Part shown: positions 46,035-54,782 of the stretch, piece after piece
Layout of the letters: each line of letters opens with the position of its first letter
How positions within the stretch are numbered: position 1 is the stretch's first letter
NCBI RefSeq assembly: GCF_016718685.1
Contig: NZ_JADKCX010000057.1
Location: 3,872 to 67,871, forward strand
Direction of reading: 5' to 3'
From: Haliscomenobacter sp.
GTDB taxonomy: Bacteria > Bacteroidota > Bacteroidia > Chitinophagales > Saprospiraceae
Length of the DNA: 64,000 nt
Program-made: the position numbers and the translations under genes
The notes under the pieces: model-generated
Seen by the model: only the letters and a program-made list of their open reading frames with translations
Told to the model about the DNA's origin: nothing
Database searches by the model: none

Positions 46035-47121
46035 ATGGATCAGCAGCATTTTTTTCAACGTGGTTTAATCGCCTGGTACCAACCCGAAAACCGTCCTTTG
46101 CCCTGGAAGGGCATTAATAACCCTTATCACATTTGGCTTTCAGAGATCATTTTGCAACAGACCCGGGTGGAACAGGGGATGAGTTATTACCTGCGTTTTG
46201 TGGAAGCCTATCCCAGCATTCGTGATTTGGCAGCGGCCCCCGATGATGAAGTGATGAAACTATGGGAGGGCTTGGGTTATTACTCCCGGGCACGCAATCT
46301 CCTGGCGGCGGCCCGATATGTGACCACTGAACTCGGCGGCGTTTTTCCCCATACCTACACGGGCATTCTGGCCCTCAAAGGGGTGGGCGCTTATACCGCT
46401 GCGGCCATTGCCTCTTTCGCCTTTAATTTGCCTCATGCTGTTGTAGACGGCAATGTATTTCGGGTTCTGGCGCGTTTTTTTGGCATCAGTACCCCTCAGG
46501 ACAGCACTGCGGGTAAAAAAGAGTTTACCCAACTGGCAGAATCTCTCCTTCAGCGCGATCAACCCGCTTTGTACAACCAGGCCATCATGGATTTTGGGGC
46601 CACGGTTTGTTTGCCGCGCAACCCTAAGTGTGGCCAATGCCCTTTGCACACGGAATGTGTAGCCTTGCGCGATAAGCGCATCGCGGAATTGCCCGTCAAA
46701 TCCAAAAAAGCTGATCAAGACCGAGCGTTTTTTTCACTATTTGATCTTCAATTACGACGGTAGTGTATTCATTCAAAAGCGCGAAGAAAAAGACATTTGG
46801 CTCCATTTGTACCAATTCCCTGTAGTGGAAGCCACCCGTTTGGACCTGGATTGGGGAGCGCTAAAACAAACCCTATTGGCTAAAGGCTGGCTCGAAGAAC
46901 CAGCAGCGTTTGTGCCCAGAGTGGGTGCCAAAAGTTTTCAACAACTGTTGACCCATCAAGTGATCAATGCGCGTTTTTGGGAGATGGATTTGTTGACACT
47001 TCCAACGGGTATACCCTCAGATTGGCAGTTGATCCCGCGTGCGGCATTGAGTAAGTATGCTTTTCCGAAGGTTATTGATCGCTATTTGCAGGACAAGGGC
47101 TTGTATTTGGAATTGGGGTAG
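46035..47121 (+). pseudogene. mutY: A/G-specific adenine glycosylase, frameshifted
   Basis: Removes adenine mispaired with 8-oxoguanine. From the ATG at 46035: LPWKGINNPYHIWLSEIILQQTRVEQ, the helix-hairpin-helix LKGVGAYTAAAIASFAFN with the catalytic aspartate in VDGNVFRVLARF, and the iron-sulphur cluster CLPRNPKCGQCPLHTEC (C-x6-C-x2-C-x5-C). The frame breaks at KKADQDRAFFSLF near 46710 in a run of six A; with one A fewer it reads KKLIKTERFFHYLIFNYDGSVFIQKREEKDIWLHLYQFPV and goes on as the C-terminal MutT-like domain to 47121. Joined length is about 361 residues, normal for the family. An upstream TTG at 46002 is less likely as the start. Confidence 0.9.
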
Positions 47122-47125
47122 GTAA

Positions 47126-47186
47126 AACAGGGTGTAATAGTTTAGCACCTCGCCTCCGGTGGGGTGCTAAACTATTACAAAAGGGT
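47126..47186. mobile_element. 45-bp MITE-like element with near-perfect 8-bp flanking repeats
   Basis: GTAATAGTTTAGCACC (47134-47149) and its exact complement GGTGCTAAACTATTAC (47163-47178) flank a 13-base loop. The outer 8 bases, AACAGGGT and AAAAGGGT, match at 7 of 8 positions. The terminal repeat matches that of the 62409 element at 14 of 16 positions. Confidence 0.7.
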
Positions 47187-47238
47187 TTGAGAAGAACCGA
47201 TCCTCCCAAACCCATATTTCAGATTTACTTTTGTCACC

Positions 47239-48857
47239 TTACGCCTTATACAACAACTCAAAATACTCTTCCAGCATCCGTTTCACCGCAAACTGGTCTT
47301 TGGTGCTTAGGATACTGGCCTTCATCATCGCCACCCATTTTTCACGGTTGTCGTAATACGTAGGAATCACTTCTTTGAGCAGTACATCGTACATCGCCTT
47401 GAGGTCGTGTGCATCGTGCTTTTCAACGTCTTCTTCGTTTTCGTAGGCATCGCCAAACTGCCAGCCGTTTACGCCGTGCTCGCAGGCTTCAGGCCACCAA
47501 CCATCCAGGATGGAAAAGTTGAGTACACCGTTCATCGCTGCTTTCATACCCGAAGTGCCACTGGCCTCGAGCGGGCGGCGCGGATTATTGAGCCAAATAT
47601 CGGAGCCACGCGTGAGCATGCGTCCGATGGCCATGTCGTAGTTTTCAAGGAAAATGACCGCCTTGGGGTACTTGCGGGCCATTTTGACCAGATTGGCTAC
47701 AATGCCTTTGCCCGTATCGTCGAGTGGGTGCGCTTTGCCCGAGAAAACAATCTGTACCTTGCGCGTTTCCAACAGTGGTGCGATGATTTTGGGGTCGGTA
47801 AAGATCAAATCCGACCGCTTATAAGGCGCCGCGCGGCGGGAGAACCCAATGATCAGGTTGTTTTCATCCAGGCGATGACCCGTTTTGGCTTCGATGAAAT
47901 CGATCATCGAGCGTTTGTTTTGCAAGTGGGTCGCCCACAGGTCGCCATCATTTTCAGCGGCAGCAATCATGGCCGGATCTACCCAGGTGGGTTTGTGGAT
48001 GGCGTTGGTGATGGCGATGATCTCGGAGCGGTCTTCGATCTCTGCCCACATTTTATTGGAAGTTTCGCCGTGTAATTGCGCTACTGCGTTTGATTTTTTG
48101 GACAAACGCAACGCCCCTACGGTCATGTTGAAAGGACTGCCGCCCAGTTCTTCCAATTCTTCCCAGCTCAGGTGCATGTTGGCGCCCATGTAGATGATGC
48201 GCTCGATCGGGTGCGACTCGTTGCCCTGTACGATGGGGGTATGCGTCGTGAACACGATTTCACTTTTGACAGCGTCAACGGCCTCTTCAAAAGTCATCTC
48301 TTCTTCTTCCATTTTTCGCGCAGCAATTCAAAGCCCGCAAAAAGGGCGTGCCCTTCATTGAAGTGGTACACATCTACGGCGATGCCCAGTTTGCGCAGGG
48401 CGCGTACACCACCGATGCCCAGCACAATTTCCTGAGCGATGCGTTCTTCGCCAAACCAACCGTACAACTGCCCGGTTACCCAAGTGTCGTTGTTGCCAGG
48501 GATGTCCGTGTCCAGCAGGTACAAGGGGGCATTGCCAAAGGCTTCCAGCTTCCAGACCTTACACTCTACCTCCAGGCCACGGATTTCCACGGTGACACTT
48601 ACGCCGGTGTCTTCCATAAAATCGTAATCGTAATTGTGGTAGGTATCGTAAGGTTTACCCATCGGGTCGATCCGCTGATCGGTATAGCCTTGTTTCCATT
48701 TGATGCCGAGGCCTACGATGGGATAATTGTGGTCTTTGGCGCCTTTCATGTAATCGCCAGCCAGGATGCCCAGGCCACCCGCGTAAGCTTTGAAGGATTG
48801 GTCTAAGCCGTACTCCATACAGAAGTAGGCTACCGAAGGATTTGTTTGGGTTGACAT
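47239..48857 (-). pseudogene. Alpha-glucan (glycogen/maltodextrin) phosphorylase, frameshifted
   Basis: GT35-family phosphorylase of the short bacterial/archaeal type, which releases glucose-1-phosphate from alpha-1,4-glucans. The first frame (48857-48294) gives SVAYFCMEYGLDQSFKAYAGGLGILAGDYMKGAKD, the family N-terminus. It runs to FNEGHALFAGFELLREK and breaks in an A-run at about 48306; with one A more it reads REKMEEEEMTFEEAVDAVKSEIVFTTHTPIVQGN and continues to 47239. The second part holds IIGFSRRAAPYKRSDLIF, IVFSGKAHPLD and the PLP-lysine region EASGTSGMKAAMNGVLNFSILDGWW. Total length is about 545 residues, normal for this subfamily. No other glycogen gene is adjacent. Confidence 0.88.
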
Positions 48858-48867
48858 AGGTTGTGGG

Positions 48868-48999
48868 TTAGTTGAAAAGTTGAAAAGTTGAAGAGTTGAA
48901 GCTACGGCATTGTGCGTAGTGGAGGATTCGAACCATTCGTTGAGAATTCCAAATCCTGCATTACCGACAACTTTTCAACCCTTCAACTTTTCAACTTTA
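48868..48999. repeat. TTCAACTTT spacer with a possible tRNA 3' fragment
   Basis: GTTGAAAAGTTGAAAAGTTGAAGAGTTGAA on the left and CTTTTCAACCCTTCAACTTTTCAAC on the right form a palindrome with an 8-base word period. Between the arms, the minus strand reads TGGTTCGAATCCTCCACTAC (up to about 48912), which looks like the T-arm and acceptor end of a tRNA but has no 5' half. Confidence 0.55.
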
Positions 49000-50775
49000 T
49001 TAAAAATCCATTCTCATCTTCCCCATATTCACCCGCACTCCTGCACTGATGAATCGGGATTTTTGATCACGCGCATCTTCTGCGCTGTCTTTTCGGCGGT
49101 AAAAATACTGAAGATCAATGAAAACATTATGTGCCAAACGATAACTCAGGTCAAAACCGAGTAAAGAAGTTTGTGCTGCAATGCCCTGACCGATAAAATT
49201 GCCGTATTCGCGCTGAAATTGATAATTGTTTTTGAGGATGTTGGCACCCCAGTTCTCGCCAGGTCCGTCTTCGCCAAAATTGGCACGGATGAAGCGCGCA
49301 TCGAGGATCAGCCTTTTGATCGGTTGGTAACGCAACATCAAGATCAACTCCTTAAAATTGGCACCCAGGGGATGCGCCAAAGGTTGGTGCGATTGGGTGT
49401 AGGAAGAGGCCGTATCAAAGTGGGCATAAGTGTAAGGCCTGGCCAGGTTGTACTCCAGTTGCAGATCTAGGTGATCAATACCCAAGGCATTGACGTATTT
49501 GATCCCCGCCTGAATGGCAAATTTATTGGCCCAATAGCCTTGATTGTCTGTGATCAGGCGTTTGAACAAAAATTCATCGATGACCAACTGGCCGTACAAC
49601 TGTACTTTTTTGAACAAATTCCATTTGCCATCAAAGCCCAGGATCACGTTGTCGGGGCTACCCAAACCTTGCTCTACAGCACGGTACAAAATGACCGGGT
49701 TGAGGTAATGAAACTCAAAATGATTTTCGCGGGAAAACATCACGGTTTCAAACAGCCCCACATTGAATTTTGGCCCCAGGTTGATGCTCAGGTGGTGGGT
49801 GGCCATGTATTTTTTCTTTTCAATGATGTTGTTGCCATTGAGGTTGGGCGAAGAAGACACCATCTCCGCAAAGATGTTTTGGAAATGAAACTTCCAGATT
49901 TGCCAATTGAGCTTGAGGTAAATGGAATTGGGTGAAAAATCGGATAGCAACAACGAGCGGTAACCATTGCCGATAAAATTGCGCCCATACCCGAATTGTG
50001 CGCCAATGTGCGGCGTCAAATTGAAACCCACAAAGCCATCGCTCAGCAAAAAATCGTACCCCTTGTTGATGTTTAAAAATTTACTGTTGTAGTTTTTGAC
50101 CAGGTTCGCCCCGGGCAAAGCGTAGAATTCATTGTACCAATCCCGCACGTATTGGGGGTACTGGGCCTGGTTTTCGAACAAATTCATGTACACAAACACC
50201 CGATCGTCGATGCCTGCCCGTAGTTCAACCCCTCGGGAATATTGGAAGAAGGGCTGCTCAGCTTCGCCAGATTTGCCCAATTGCATATTCAACGCAGGAT
50301 TGAGCCGAAAATGAAAAGCAGGGGTGTTGACCTCCAACATGTTGGCTGGTGTAGGGTAAAGCCATTTGAACCATTGCCGTTTGCTGCGTTGGTAACGGGG
50401 ATCACGCAGACTGGCCTCGATCAAGTTGATCGCTGAATCTCCGGCAGGGCGGTATTTCGGCCCGCCGATGGTATTGGGCAGTGCAGCCTGGCCGAGCCAT
50501 TCGTTGTTGTCGAGAAAGATGTACTCCAGATCATCCCGATCGAGGGCGCTCAACTGGATGCTGCGCAAACCGTCAAGTTGTTGAGCAAACTGTGCCGCCC
50601 GCCCTCGTTGGTAATAGCGCAGTGAAGAATGGTAAGGCGCTTCTATTCCACTCAGAATTTCCAATCGATCCAGCACCGGATAGGCGTAATTGCCCCGTGG
50701 AATGGGACTACCCTGGGCGTGAAGGGCCTCCGTGCAGAGGAGTATGGTGATGAATAGCAGGAGTTGTTTGCTCAT
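49000..50775 (-). CDS. Outer-membrane beta-barrel, Wzi/RemB-like
   Basis: From the ATG at 50775 the 591-residue product has a signal peptide (MSKQLLLFITILLCTEALHAQ). The frame is open to 50889 but that part is repeat sequence. After a helical N-terminal region (YPVLDRLEILSGIEAPYHSSLRYYQRGRAAQFAQQL) it becomes a typical barrel with alternating strands; GAQFGYGRNFIGNGYRSLLLSDFSPNSIYLKLNWQIWKFHFQNIFAEM resembles Wzi capsule-assembly proteins and the gliding-motility protein RemB. HLSINLGPKFNVGLFETVMFSRENHFEFHYLNPVILYRAVEQGLGSPDN is also typical of that group. Whether it binds capsule or takes part in motility cannot be told. It stands alone between two spacer palindromes. Confidence 0.75.
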   Translation of the reverse strand: MSKQLLLFITILLCTEALHAQGSPIPRGNYAYPVLDRLEILSGIEAPYHSSLRYYQRGRAAQFAQQLDGLRSIQLSALDRDDLEYIFLDNNEWLGQAALPNTIGGPKYRPAGDSAINLIEASLRDPRYQRSKRQWFKWLYPTPANMLEVNTPAFHFRLNPALNMQLGKSGEAEQPFFQYSRGVELRAGIDDRVFVYMNLFENQAQYPQYVRDWYNEFYALPGANLVKNYNSKFLNINKGYDFLLSDGFVGFNLTPHIGAQFGYGRNFIGNGYRSLLLSDFSPNSIYLKLNWQIWKFHFQNIFAEMVSSSPNLNGNNIIEKKKYMATHHLSINLGPKFNVGLFETVMFSRENHFEFHYLNPVILYRAVEQGLGSPDNVILGFDGKWNLFKKVQLYGQLVIDEFLFKRLITDNQGYWANKFAIQAGIKYVNALGIDHLDLQLEYNLARPYTYAHFDTASSYTQSHQPLAHPLGANFKELILMLRYQPIKRLILDARFIRANFGEDGPGENWGANILKNNYQFQREYGNFIGQGIAAQTSLLGFDLSYRLAHNVFIDLQYFYRRKDSAEDARDQKSRFISAGVRVNMGKMRMDF

Positions 50776-50897
50776 TGGGAAAGTTGAGGGGTTGAGGAGG
50801 TTGAGGAGGTTGAGGCTACCGCGAGCGACAAATGAATGCCTGCTTATGCCGCTTTGGCCTGTCGCTCGCGGTAGCCTCAACCTTCTCAACTTCTCAA
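50776..50897. repeat. GTTGAGG palindromic spacer
   Basis: GTTGAGGGGTTGAGGAGGTTGAGG with GGCTACCGCGAGCGACA on the left, and TGTCGCTCGCGGTAGCCTCAACCTTCTCAACTTCTCAAC on the right, form a strong palindrome. The GCCGCGAGCGA word also occurs near 32360. Confidence 0.7.
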
Positions 50898-51391
50898 CTA
50901 CAAACTATTTTTAATTTTCTGCTCAATGGCAGTTGTCGAATATCCTTCTATAAACGGCAAAGTCAGCACTTTCCCGCCGCGGGCCAACACCATGTCGGCA
51001 CCAACGATGGTTTCCGGTGCATAATCTCCTCCTTTGACCAGAATATCGGGCTGTAAAACCTGGAGCAATTCCCAGGGCGTATCTTCTTCAAAACCACCAC
51101 AGCATCAATGAAAGTCAGGGCGGCCATCTGCCAGGTACGGGTCAGTTCGTCGTTGATGGGGCGATGTGGGCCTTTCAGGCGACAGACCGAGCCAGCCGAG
51201 TTGAGGCCCAGCACCAGCCGATGTCCCAAGTCACGGGCTTGTGCCAGATAATGCAAATGTCCATAATGTAGGAGGTCGAAACAGCCATTGGTGAACACCA
51301 CCGTTTCGCCCTGTTTTTGCCATTGCTGCACGATGGCTTGAGCCGATTCCCAACTGTGGATTTTTGCCTCAATTTGTACCAATGCGCTCAT
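50898..51391 (-). pseudogene. Heptose-1-phosphate adenylyltransferase-like protein (RfaE2/HldE C-terminal type), frameshifted
   Basis: Nucleotidyltransferase of the cytidylyltransferase superfamily, in the form that activates D-beta-D-heptose-1-phosphate for LPS or glycan synthesis. VVFTNGCFDLLHYGHLHYLAQARDLGHRLVLGLNS has the TNGCFDxxHxGH signature, followed by SVCRLKGPHRPINDELTRTWQMAALTFIDAVVV. At about 51092 the frame breaks; with one T added it reads FEEDTPWELLQVLQPDILVKGGDYAPETIVGADMVLARGGKVLTLPFIEGYSTTAIEQKIKNSL and stops at 50898, the usual ending. Joined length is about 164 residues, normal. It overlaps the flippase-like gene by 23 bases, so they are coupled. The shift is almost certainly a one-base loss. 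Confidence 0.87.
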
Positions 51392-52451
51392 ACCCGATAG
51401 ATTTAGGCTGATAACCCCGGTTGACGATGGGGAGTAGCAGCCAGGAACTGAGTCCGATGGCTACGTTTCCACCCAATTGAATCGTGAAAAAAGAAATGTT
51501 CGCCCAGGAGAAGCCATCCTCCCCGCTGATGCCATACATGGCCAGAGCGGTTTGTGCCAAAAAATGGTAGGTCCCCATTCCGCCCGGAGACGGAATCACG
51601 ATGCCCCAGCCGCCAAATACAAAGGTAATCAGGGCAGCAACCAGCGATAGGTGTGCGGTAGGTGCGAAGGCATGGAAATTGAGGTAGGTCATGGAATAGT
51701 ACATGAACCAGATCAAAAAACTATGGAACAGGAACAACCAGGGGCGCTCCAATTGTCGTACGGTTTGAATGCCTTGCCAAAAACCTTGCGCCAAACCCAT
51801 GATTCTTACACCAACGCGGGTAGCCAGGAGCGGTTTGCGGAAATACCACAATACTCCTAGTCCCAACAGCATTACGGGTATACCCCAAAGGATCATTTTT
51901 TGCAAAAGCGCAAGTTTATCGGCTACAGATACGTGTTGCTTGGCAAAAGCCAGGATGGTGTCGTACTCCAAGGCAATGGCCAGCGCCGTAACCAGAAGGA
52001 TGCTGATCACATCAATGATCCGGTCAACTACCACCGTGCCCATGACTTTTTCAACTGGAATTTTTTCGTATTGTGCCATCGTCCCTGCCCGCAATACTTC
52101 ACCCAAACGGGGCAAGCCCAGGTTGGCAAAATATCCGATCATGATGCAAAAAAACGAGTTGATGAGTCGCGGCGTATAGCCCAGGGGGCGAATCAGCATG
52201 TTCCAGCGGATGGCCCTGGATACGTTGCTGGTGATGAAGGCACACAGCACCAAAAACAACCAACTGATTTTGACCGTACTGAAATCATACAGCACTTTGT
52301 CCATCAAATTGCACTCCTCATTGGGAATACCTTTCAAGGCGCATTCGGCCTGGAAAGCGGCGTTTTGGTGGCGGTACAGGAGGAATAAAATCAGTACTCC
52401 AATTCCTAAAAACAACAAGAATTTCAAAAAATTGACGATAAAACGTTGCAT
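51369..52451 (-). CDS. Flippase-like membrane protein (UPF0104/LPG-synthase TM family)
   Basis: A 360-residue integral membrane protein of the lysylphosphatidylglycerol-synthase transmembrane (UPF0104/COG0392) family, with about eight helices. Characteristic parts are FITSNVSRAIRWNMLIRPLGYTPRLINSFFCIMIGYFANLGLPRLGEVLRAGTMAQYEKIPVEKVMGTVVVDRIIDVISI and VFGGWGIVIPSPGGMGTYHFLAQTALAMYGI. Families of this kind move lipid-linked or glycolipid substrates, but the substrate is not known. It overlaps the nucleotidyltransferase gene (stop 51369, next start 51391), suggesting a link with glycolipid or LPS assembly. Length and helices are normal. Confidence 0.87.
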   Translation of the reverse strand: MQRFIVNFLKFLLFLGIGVLILFLLYRHQNAAFQAECALKGIPNEECNLMDKVLYDFSTVKISWLFLVLCAFITSNVSRAIRWNMLIRPLGYTPRLINSFFCIMIGYFANLGLPRLGEVLRAGTMAQYEKIPVEKVMGTVVVDRIIDVISILLVTALAIALEYDTILAFAKQHVSVADKLALLQKMILWGIPVMLLGLGVLWYFRKPLLATRVGVRIMGLAQGFWQGIQTVRQLERPWLFLFHSFLIWFMYYSMTYLNFHAFAPTAHLSLVAALITFVFGGWGIVIPSPGGMGTYHFLAQTALAMYGISGEDGFSWANISFFTIQLGGNVAIGLSSWLLLPIVNRGYQPKSIGYERIGTN

Positions 52452-52497
52452 AAGCAGTAGTTAGACGTAAGGCAAAACGGGTGTTTGGTGCGTTGAT

Positions 52498-53124
52498 TTA
52501 AGCTTGAACGTACACGGCGTACTTTTCTTCATAAAAAGGATCTTTAAAAAATCGACTCAGAGGAATTTTGTCCACATAGGTTCCCTTTGGGAGTGCGGCA
52601 ATTTCTTCCTTTAAATCCCCTCCTTTTAAGGTGATTAAGCCATTCGGCAAGGCGTGTTGCTGTTTGCGTTTGATCAGGGGCCAACTCCAGGCGCAGAGTT
52701 TGTCCAGGGTAGTGACGGCACGGCAAACCGTAAAATCGAATTGTCGCTTCAACTCTTCCGCACGGGCATGATGAGCCTCTACATTGGTCAAGCCGAGGGC
52801 TTGCACAATCTCTTTGACCACCAGGATTTTTTTACCCGTGCCATCTACCAGCGTAAATTGAGTTTCAGGAAAAAGGATGGCTAGCGGAATCCCTGGCAAA
52901 CCTCCACCCGTACCAATGTCGAGGATTTCGGCCCCAGGTTTGAAGTTGATGACCTTGGCGATGCCTAAGGAATGGAGAATATGGTGCGCATAAAGGGAAT
53001 CGATGTCCTTGCGCGATACGACGTTGATTTTGGCGTTCCACTCCCGGTAGAGCGCATCCAATTGCGCAAATTGCGCTTGTTGTTGAGCGCTTAGGTTGGG
53101 AAAATAGTCGAGGATGACCTGCAT
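52498..53124 (-). CDS. rsmG: 16S rRNA (guanine(527)-N(7))-methyltransferase
   Basis: SAM-dependent methyltransferase (GidB/RsmG) that methylates G527 of 16S rRNA. The 208 residues have normal length. Motif I is visible in GAEILDIGTGGGLPGIPLAILFPETQFTLVDGTGKKILVV. The upstream YREWNAKINVVSRKDIDSLYAHHILHSLGI and downstream VEAHHARAEELKRQFDFTVCRAVTTLDKL are both standard (the RAV turn is the substrate side). It is 46 bases upstream of the flippase-like gene on the same strand and could be in the same transcript. The start at 53124 is well supported by the alignment of the N-terminus. Confidence 0.95.
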   Translation of the reverse strand: MQVILDYFPNLSAQQQAQFAQLDALYREWNAKINVVSRKDIDSLYAHHILHSLGIAKVINFKPGAEILDIGTGGGLPGIPLAILFPETQFTLVDGTGKKILVVKEIVQALGLTNVEAHHARAEELKRQFDFTVCRAVTTLDKLCAWSWPLIKRKQQHALPNGLITLKGGDLKEEIAALPKGTYVDKIPLSRFFKDPFYEEKYAVYVQA

Positions 53125-53314
53125 TAATTGGCTTGAATTTTATGCTAAATATTTTTGTTTTAGATGACGTTGAGAGACGAAAGCGGAGGCGCTACAGAGC
53201 ATTTTCGAACGAAATTACCCAAATCGCCATTTGCAGCAAAACAAAAAATTTTAGACATGCTCTTATACGGCGCAAAGATAACAAAAGCTGCTGTACTACG
53301 TAAAAAGCCTTGGA

Positions 53315-53671
53315 TTATCGCTTCCGCAAGCGGTACCATTGCCAGCCAAAAACCAGCGTACACACCAATAAGCCCAAAAACTCGCGGGTCAGTTCAATGT
53401 GTGGCGCTTCGGCTTTCATGGTGGCTACGATGGTAGGCATGCCCATTTGTACCCAATGGATAAAATCGGGCAGCAGTGTCAACATCCAGATGATGCTCAC
53501 TCCCAGCCCCAAAATGACCACAAATTTATTGGATTTGCCAAAAGCGGCCATGCCGCAGGCAACAGCTACCAAAAGATACAAGGCGGCCCAGCCCCAGGGA
53601 TCAGGGTCGTTGTATTGAACGGCAGCGAAAAGCACAAAAAGAATGGCAAGAACGAGGTTGAGGACTTTCAT
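53315..53671 (-). CDS. Transmembrane-220 family small membrane protein
   Basis: A 118-residue protein with four predicted helices (about residues 3-19, 28-45, 50-68, 98-114). LVLAILFVLFAAVQYNDPDPWGWAALYLLVAV is the signature of the transmembrane family 220 (TMEM220-like) proteins, short membrane proteins of unknown function found in Bacteroidota and animals. The C-terminus ends in a basic tail (WYRLRKR). It is transcribed in the same direction as rsmG but 190 bases upstream, so probably independently. Confidence 0.82.
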   Translation of the reverse strand: MKVLNLVLAILFVLFAAVQYNDPDPWGWAALYLLVAVACGMAAFGKSNKFVVILGLGVSIIWMLTLLPDFIHWVQMGMPTIVATMKAEAPHIELTREFLGLLVCTLVFGWQWYRLRKR

Positions 53672-53803
53672 GTCAGCTTGATTTTTAATCTCTGCAATTT
53701 AAACAGATTAGCTAATGGCATGCCGACCTTCCCAAATGTTCTCCCACCAACCACTGTGCTCTGTTGTTGTTTGTCTTTTGTCGTTCATTTTCTGGCGAAG
53801 CGC

Positions 53804-53885
53804 CCGGGGGGGGTTTGTCCCCCGACTCCGGCGGGGGGCTTTATTTTGCCCTCCGAGTGACCACTCCGCCCCCCCCCGGGGCGGG
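53804..53885. repeat. G/C-run palindromic spacer
   Basis: Runs of eight G, five C, six G and nine C occur within 80 bases (GCCCGGGGGGGG, GTCCCCCGACTCCGGCGGGGGG, CCGCCCCCCCCCGGGGCGGG) and can pair. This is the only notable structure in the 333-base gap before the next gene. Confidence 0.6.
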
Positions 53886-54004
53886 CCTGGAATATTCCTT
53901 TTGAGCGGGTGAATTGAACGCTTGCTTAAGGGGAATATTCATTTCGTAACAAGTTAATTTCTTACCCTCCCATAATACACACGGTGCTTTTTCGTGATAA
54001 CAGC

Positions 54005-54706
54005 ATGAAAAAGTTGTTGTACCTTTTTTTGAGTCTAAGCTTCAGTCAATCGCTAGCCGGGCAAGTGGTATTGCGCATTGAATCGACCCCCAGTATCCAT
54101 CTACCGAATCGGTGGTGGAACAGGTATGCCTCTACCTACACCAATCCTTATCAGGTGTATTACAAAAATGGGGCCTTTTTAAGGGTGATCGTGCAAAAAT
54201 ATTTTTATGCAGGCGTGGGTGTTCAAAAAGAAATGATCCATGCGCATACCAATAAATTGCGGTTTCAAAGGGCAAGCCCAAGAATGCTTGAACTCGTTGA
54301 AAAAAGCATTGGAGATTACCGTATCGATCCATCGGCAAGAGAAGGGATACTATTGGGCCACTACCAAAAGACTGCGATTCCCCTGGAGATAGGATACCGC
54401 TTTTTCCGTAAAAAGAAGCCATTGGGATTTGATGCCAATGTGCGCTTTAATGTGCTTAGCTGGCGGCAGGGGGAGCGTAGTCAATATGGTGACAGTCTGA
54501 GTTACCAGGTCAAATATTCAATCCGTGATAGACTGGACTTGCGCCACTTGAGCGATATCGATTGGCAAATTACAACGGGCGCTTTTTACAAGTTGAACAA
54601 ACAAACTTCCCTGAGCAGTGGCTTGGTTTTCGGGGTGAATTACGGTCAACCACGTTCCAAATTCATTGGATTGAATGTAGGGTTGAATTATGCGCTGACG
54701 CGTTAG
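54005..54706 (+). CDS. Outer-membrane beta-barrel protein, unknown function
   Basis: From the ATG at 54005 the 233-residue product has a signal peptide (MKKLLYLFLSLSFSQSLAGQ). The mature chain consists of alternating amphipathic strands (KNGAFLRVIVQKYFYAGVGVQKEMIH; TAIPLEIGYRFFRKKKPLGFDANVRFNVLSW; WQITTGAFYKLNKQTSLSSGLVFGVNYGQ) ending FIGLNVGLNYALTR, the usual form for small outer-membrane barrels of this phylum. No specific family is recognised. It ends at a strong bidirectional terminator shared with the convergent protease gene. The upstream ATG at 53984 adds only MLFRDNS, not signal-like. Confidence 0.75.
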   Translation: MKKLLYLFLSLSFSQSLAGQVVLRIESTPSIHLPNRWWNRYASTYTNPYQVYYKNGAFLRVIVQKYFYAGVGVQKEMIHAHTNKLRFQRASPRMLELVEKSIGDYRIDPSAREGILLGHYQKTAIPLEIGYRFFRKKKPLGFDANVRFNVLSWRQGERSQYGDSLSYQVKYSIRDRLDLRHLSDIDWQITTGAFYKLNKQTSLSSGLVFGVNYGQPRSKFIGLNVGLNYALTR

Positions 54707-54745
54707 AATAATTTGTCCTTTATTTCTGCTTTGCAAAAAATAGCA

Positions 54746-54773
54746 CTGGACTGGTTGCCCAAAACCAGTCCAG
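54746..54773. terminator. Bidirectional terminator
   Basis: CTGGACTGGTT pairs perfectly with AACCAGTCCAG around a short loop; an A-run precedes it (GCAAAAAATAGC) and a T-run follows (AACTATTTTTTAC), so it can end both convergent genes. Confidence 0.88.
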
Positions 54774-54782
54774 AACTATTTT

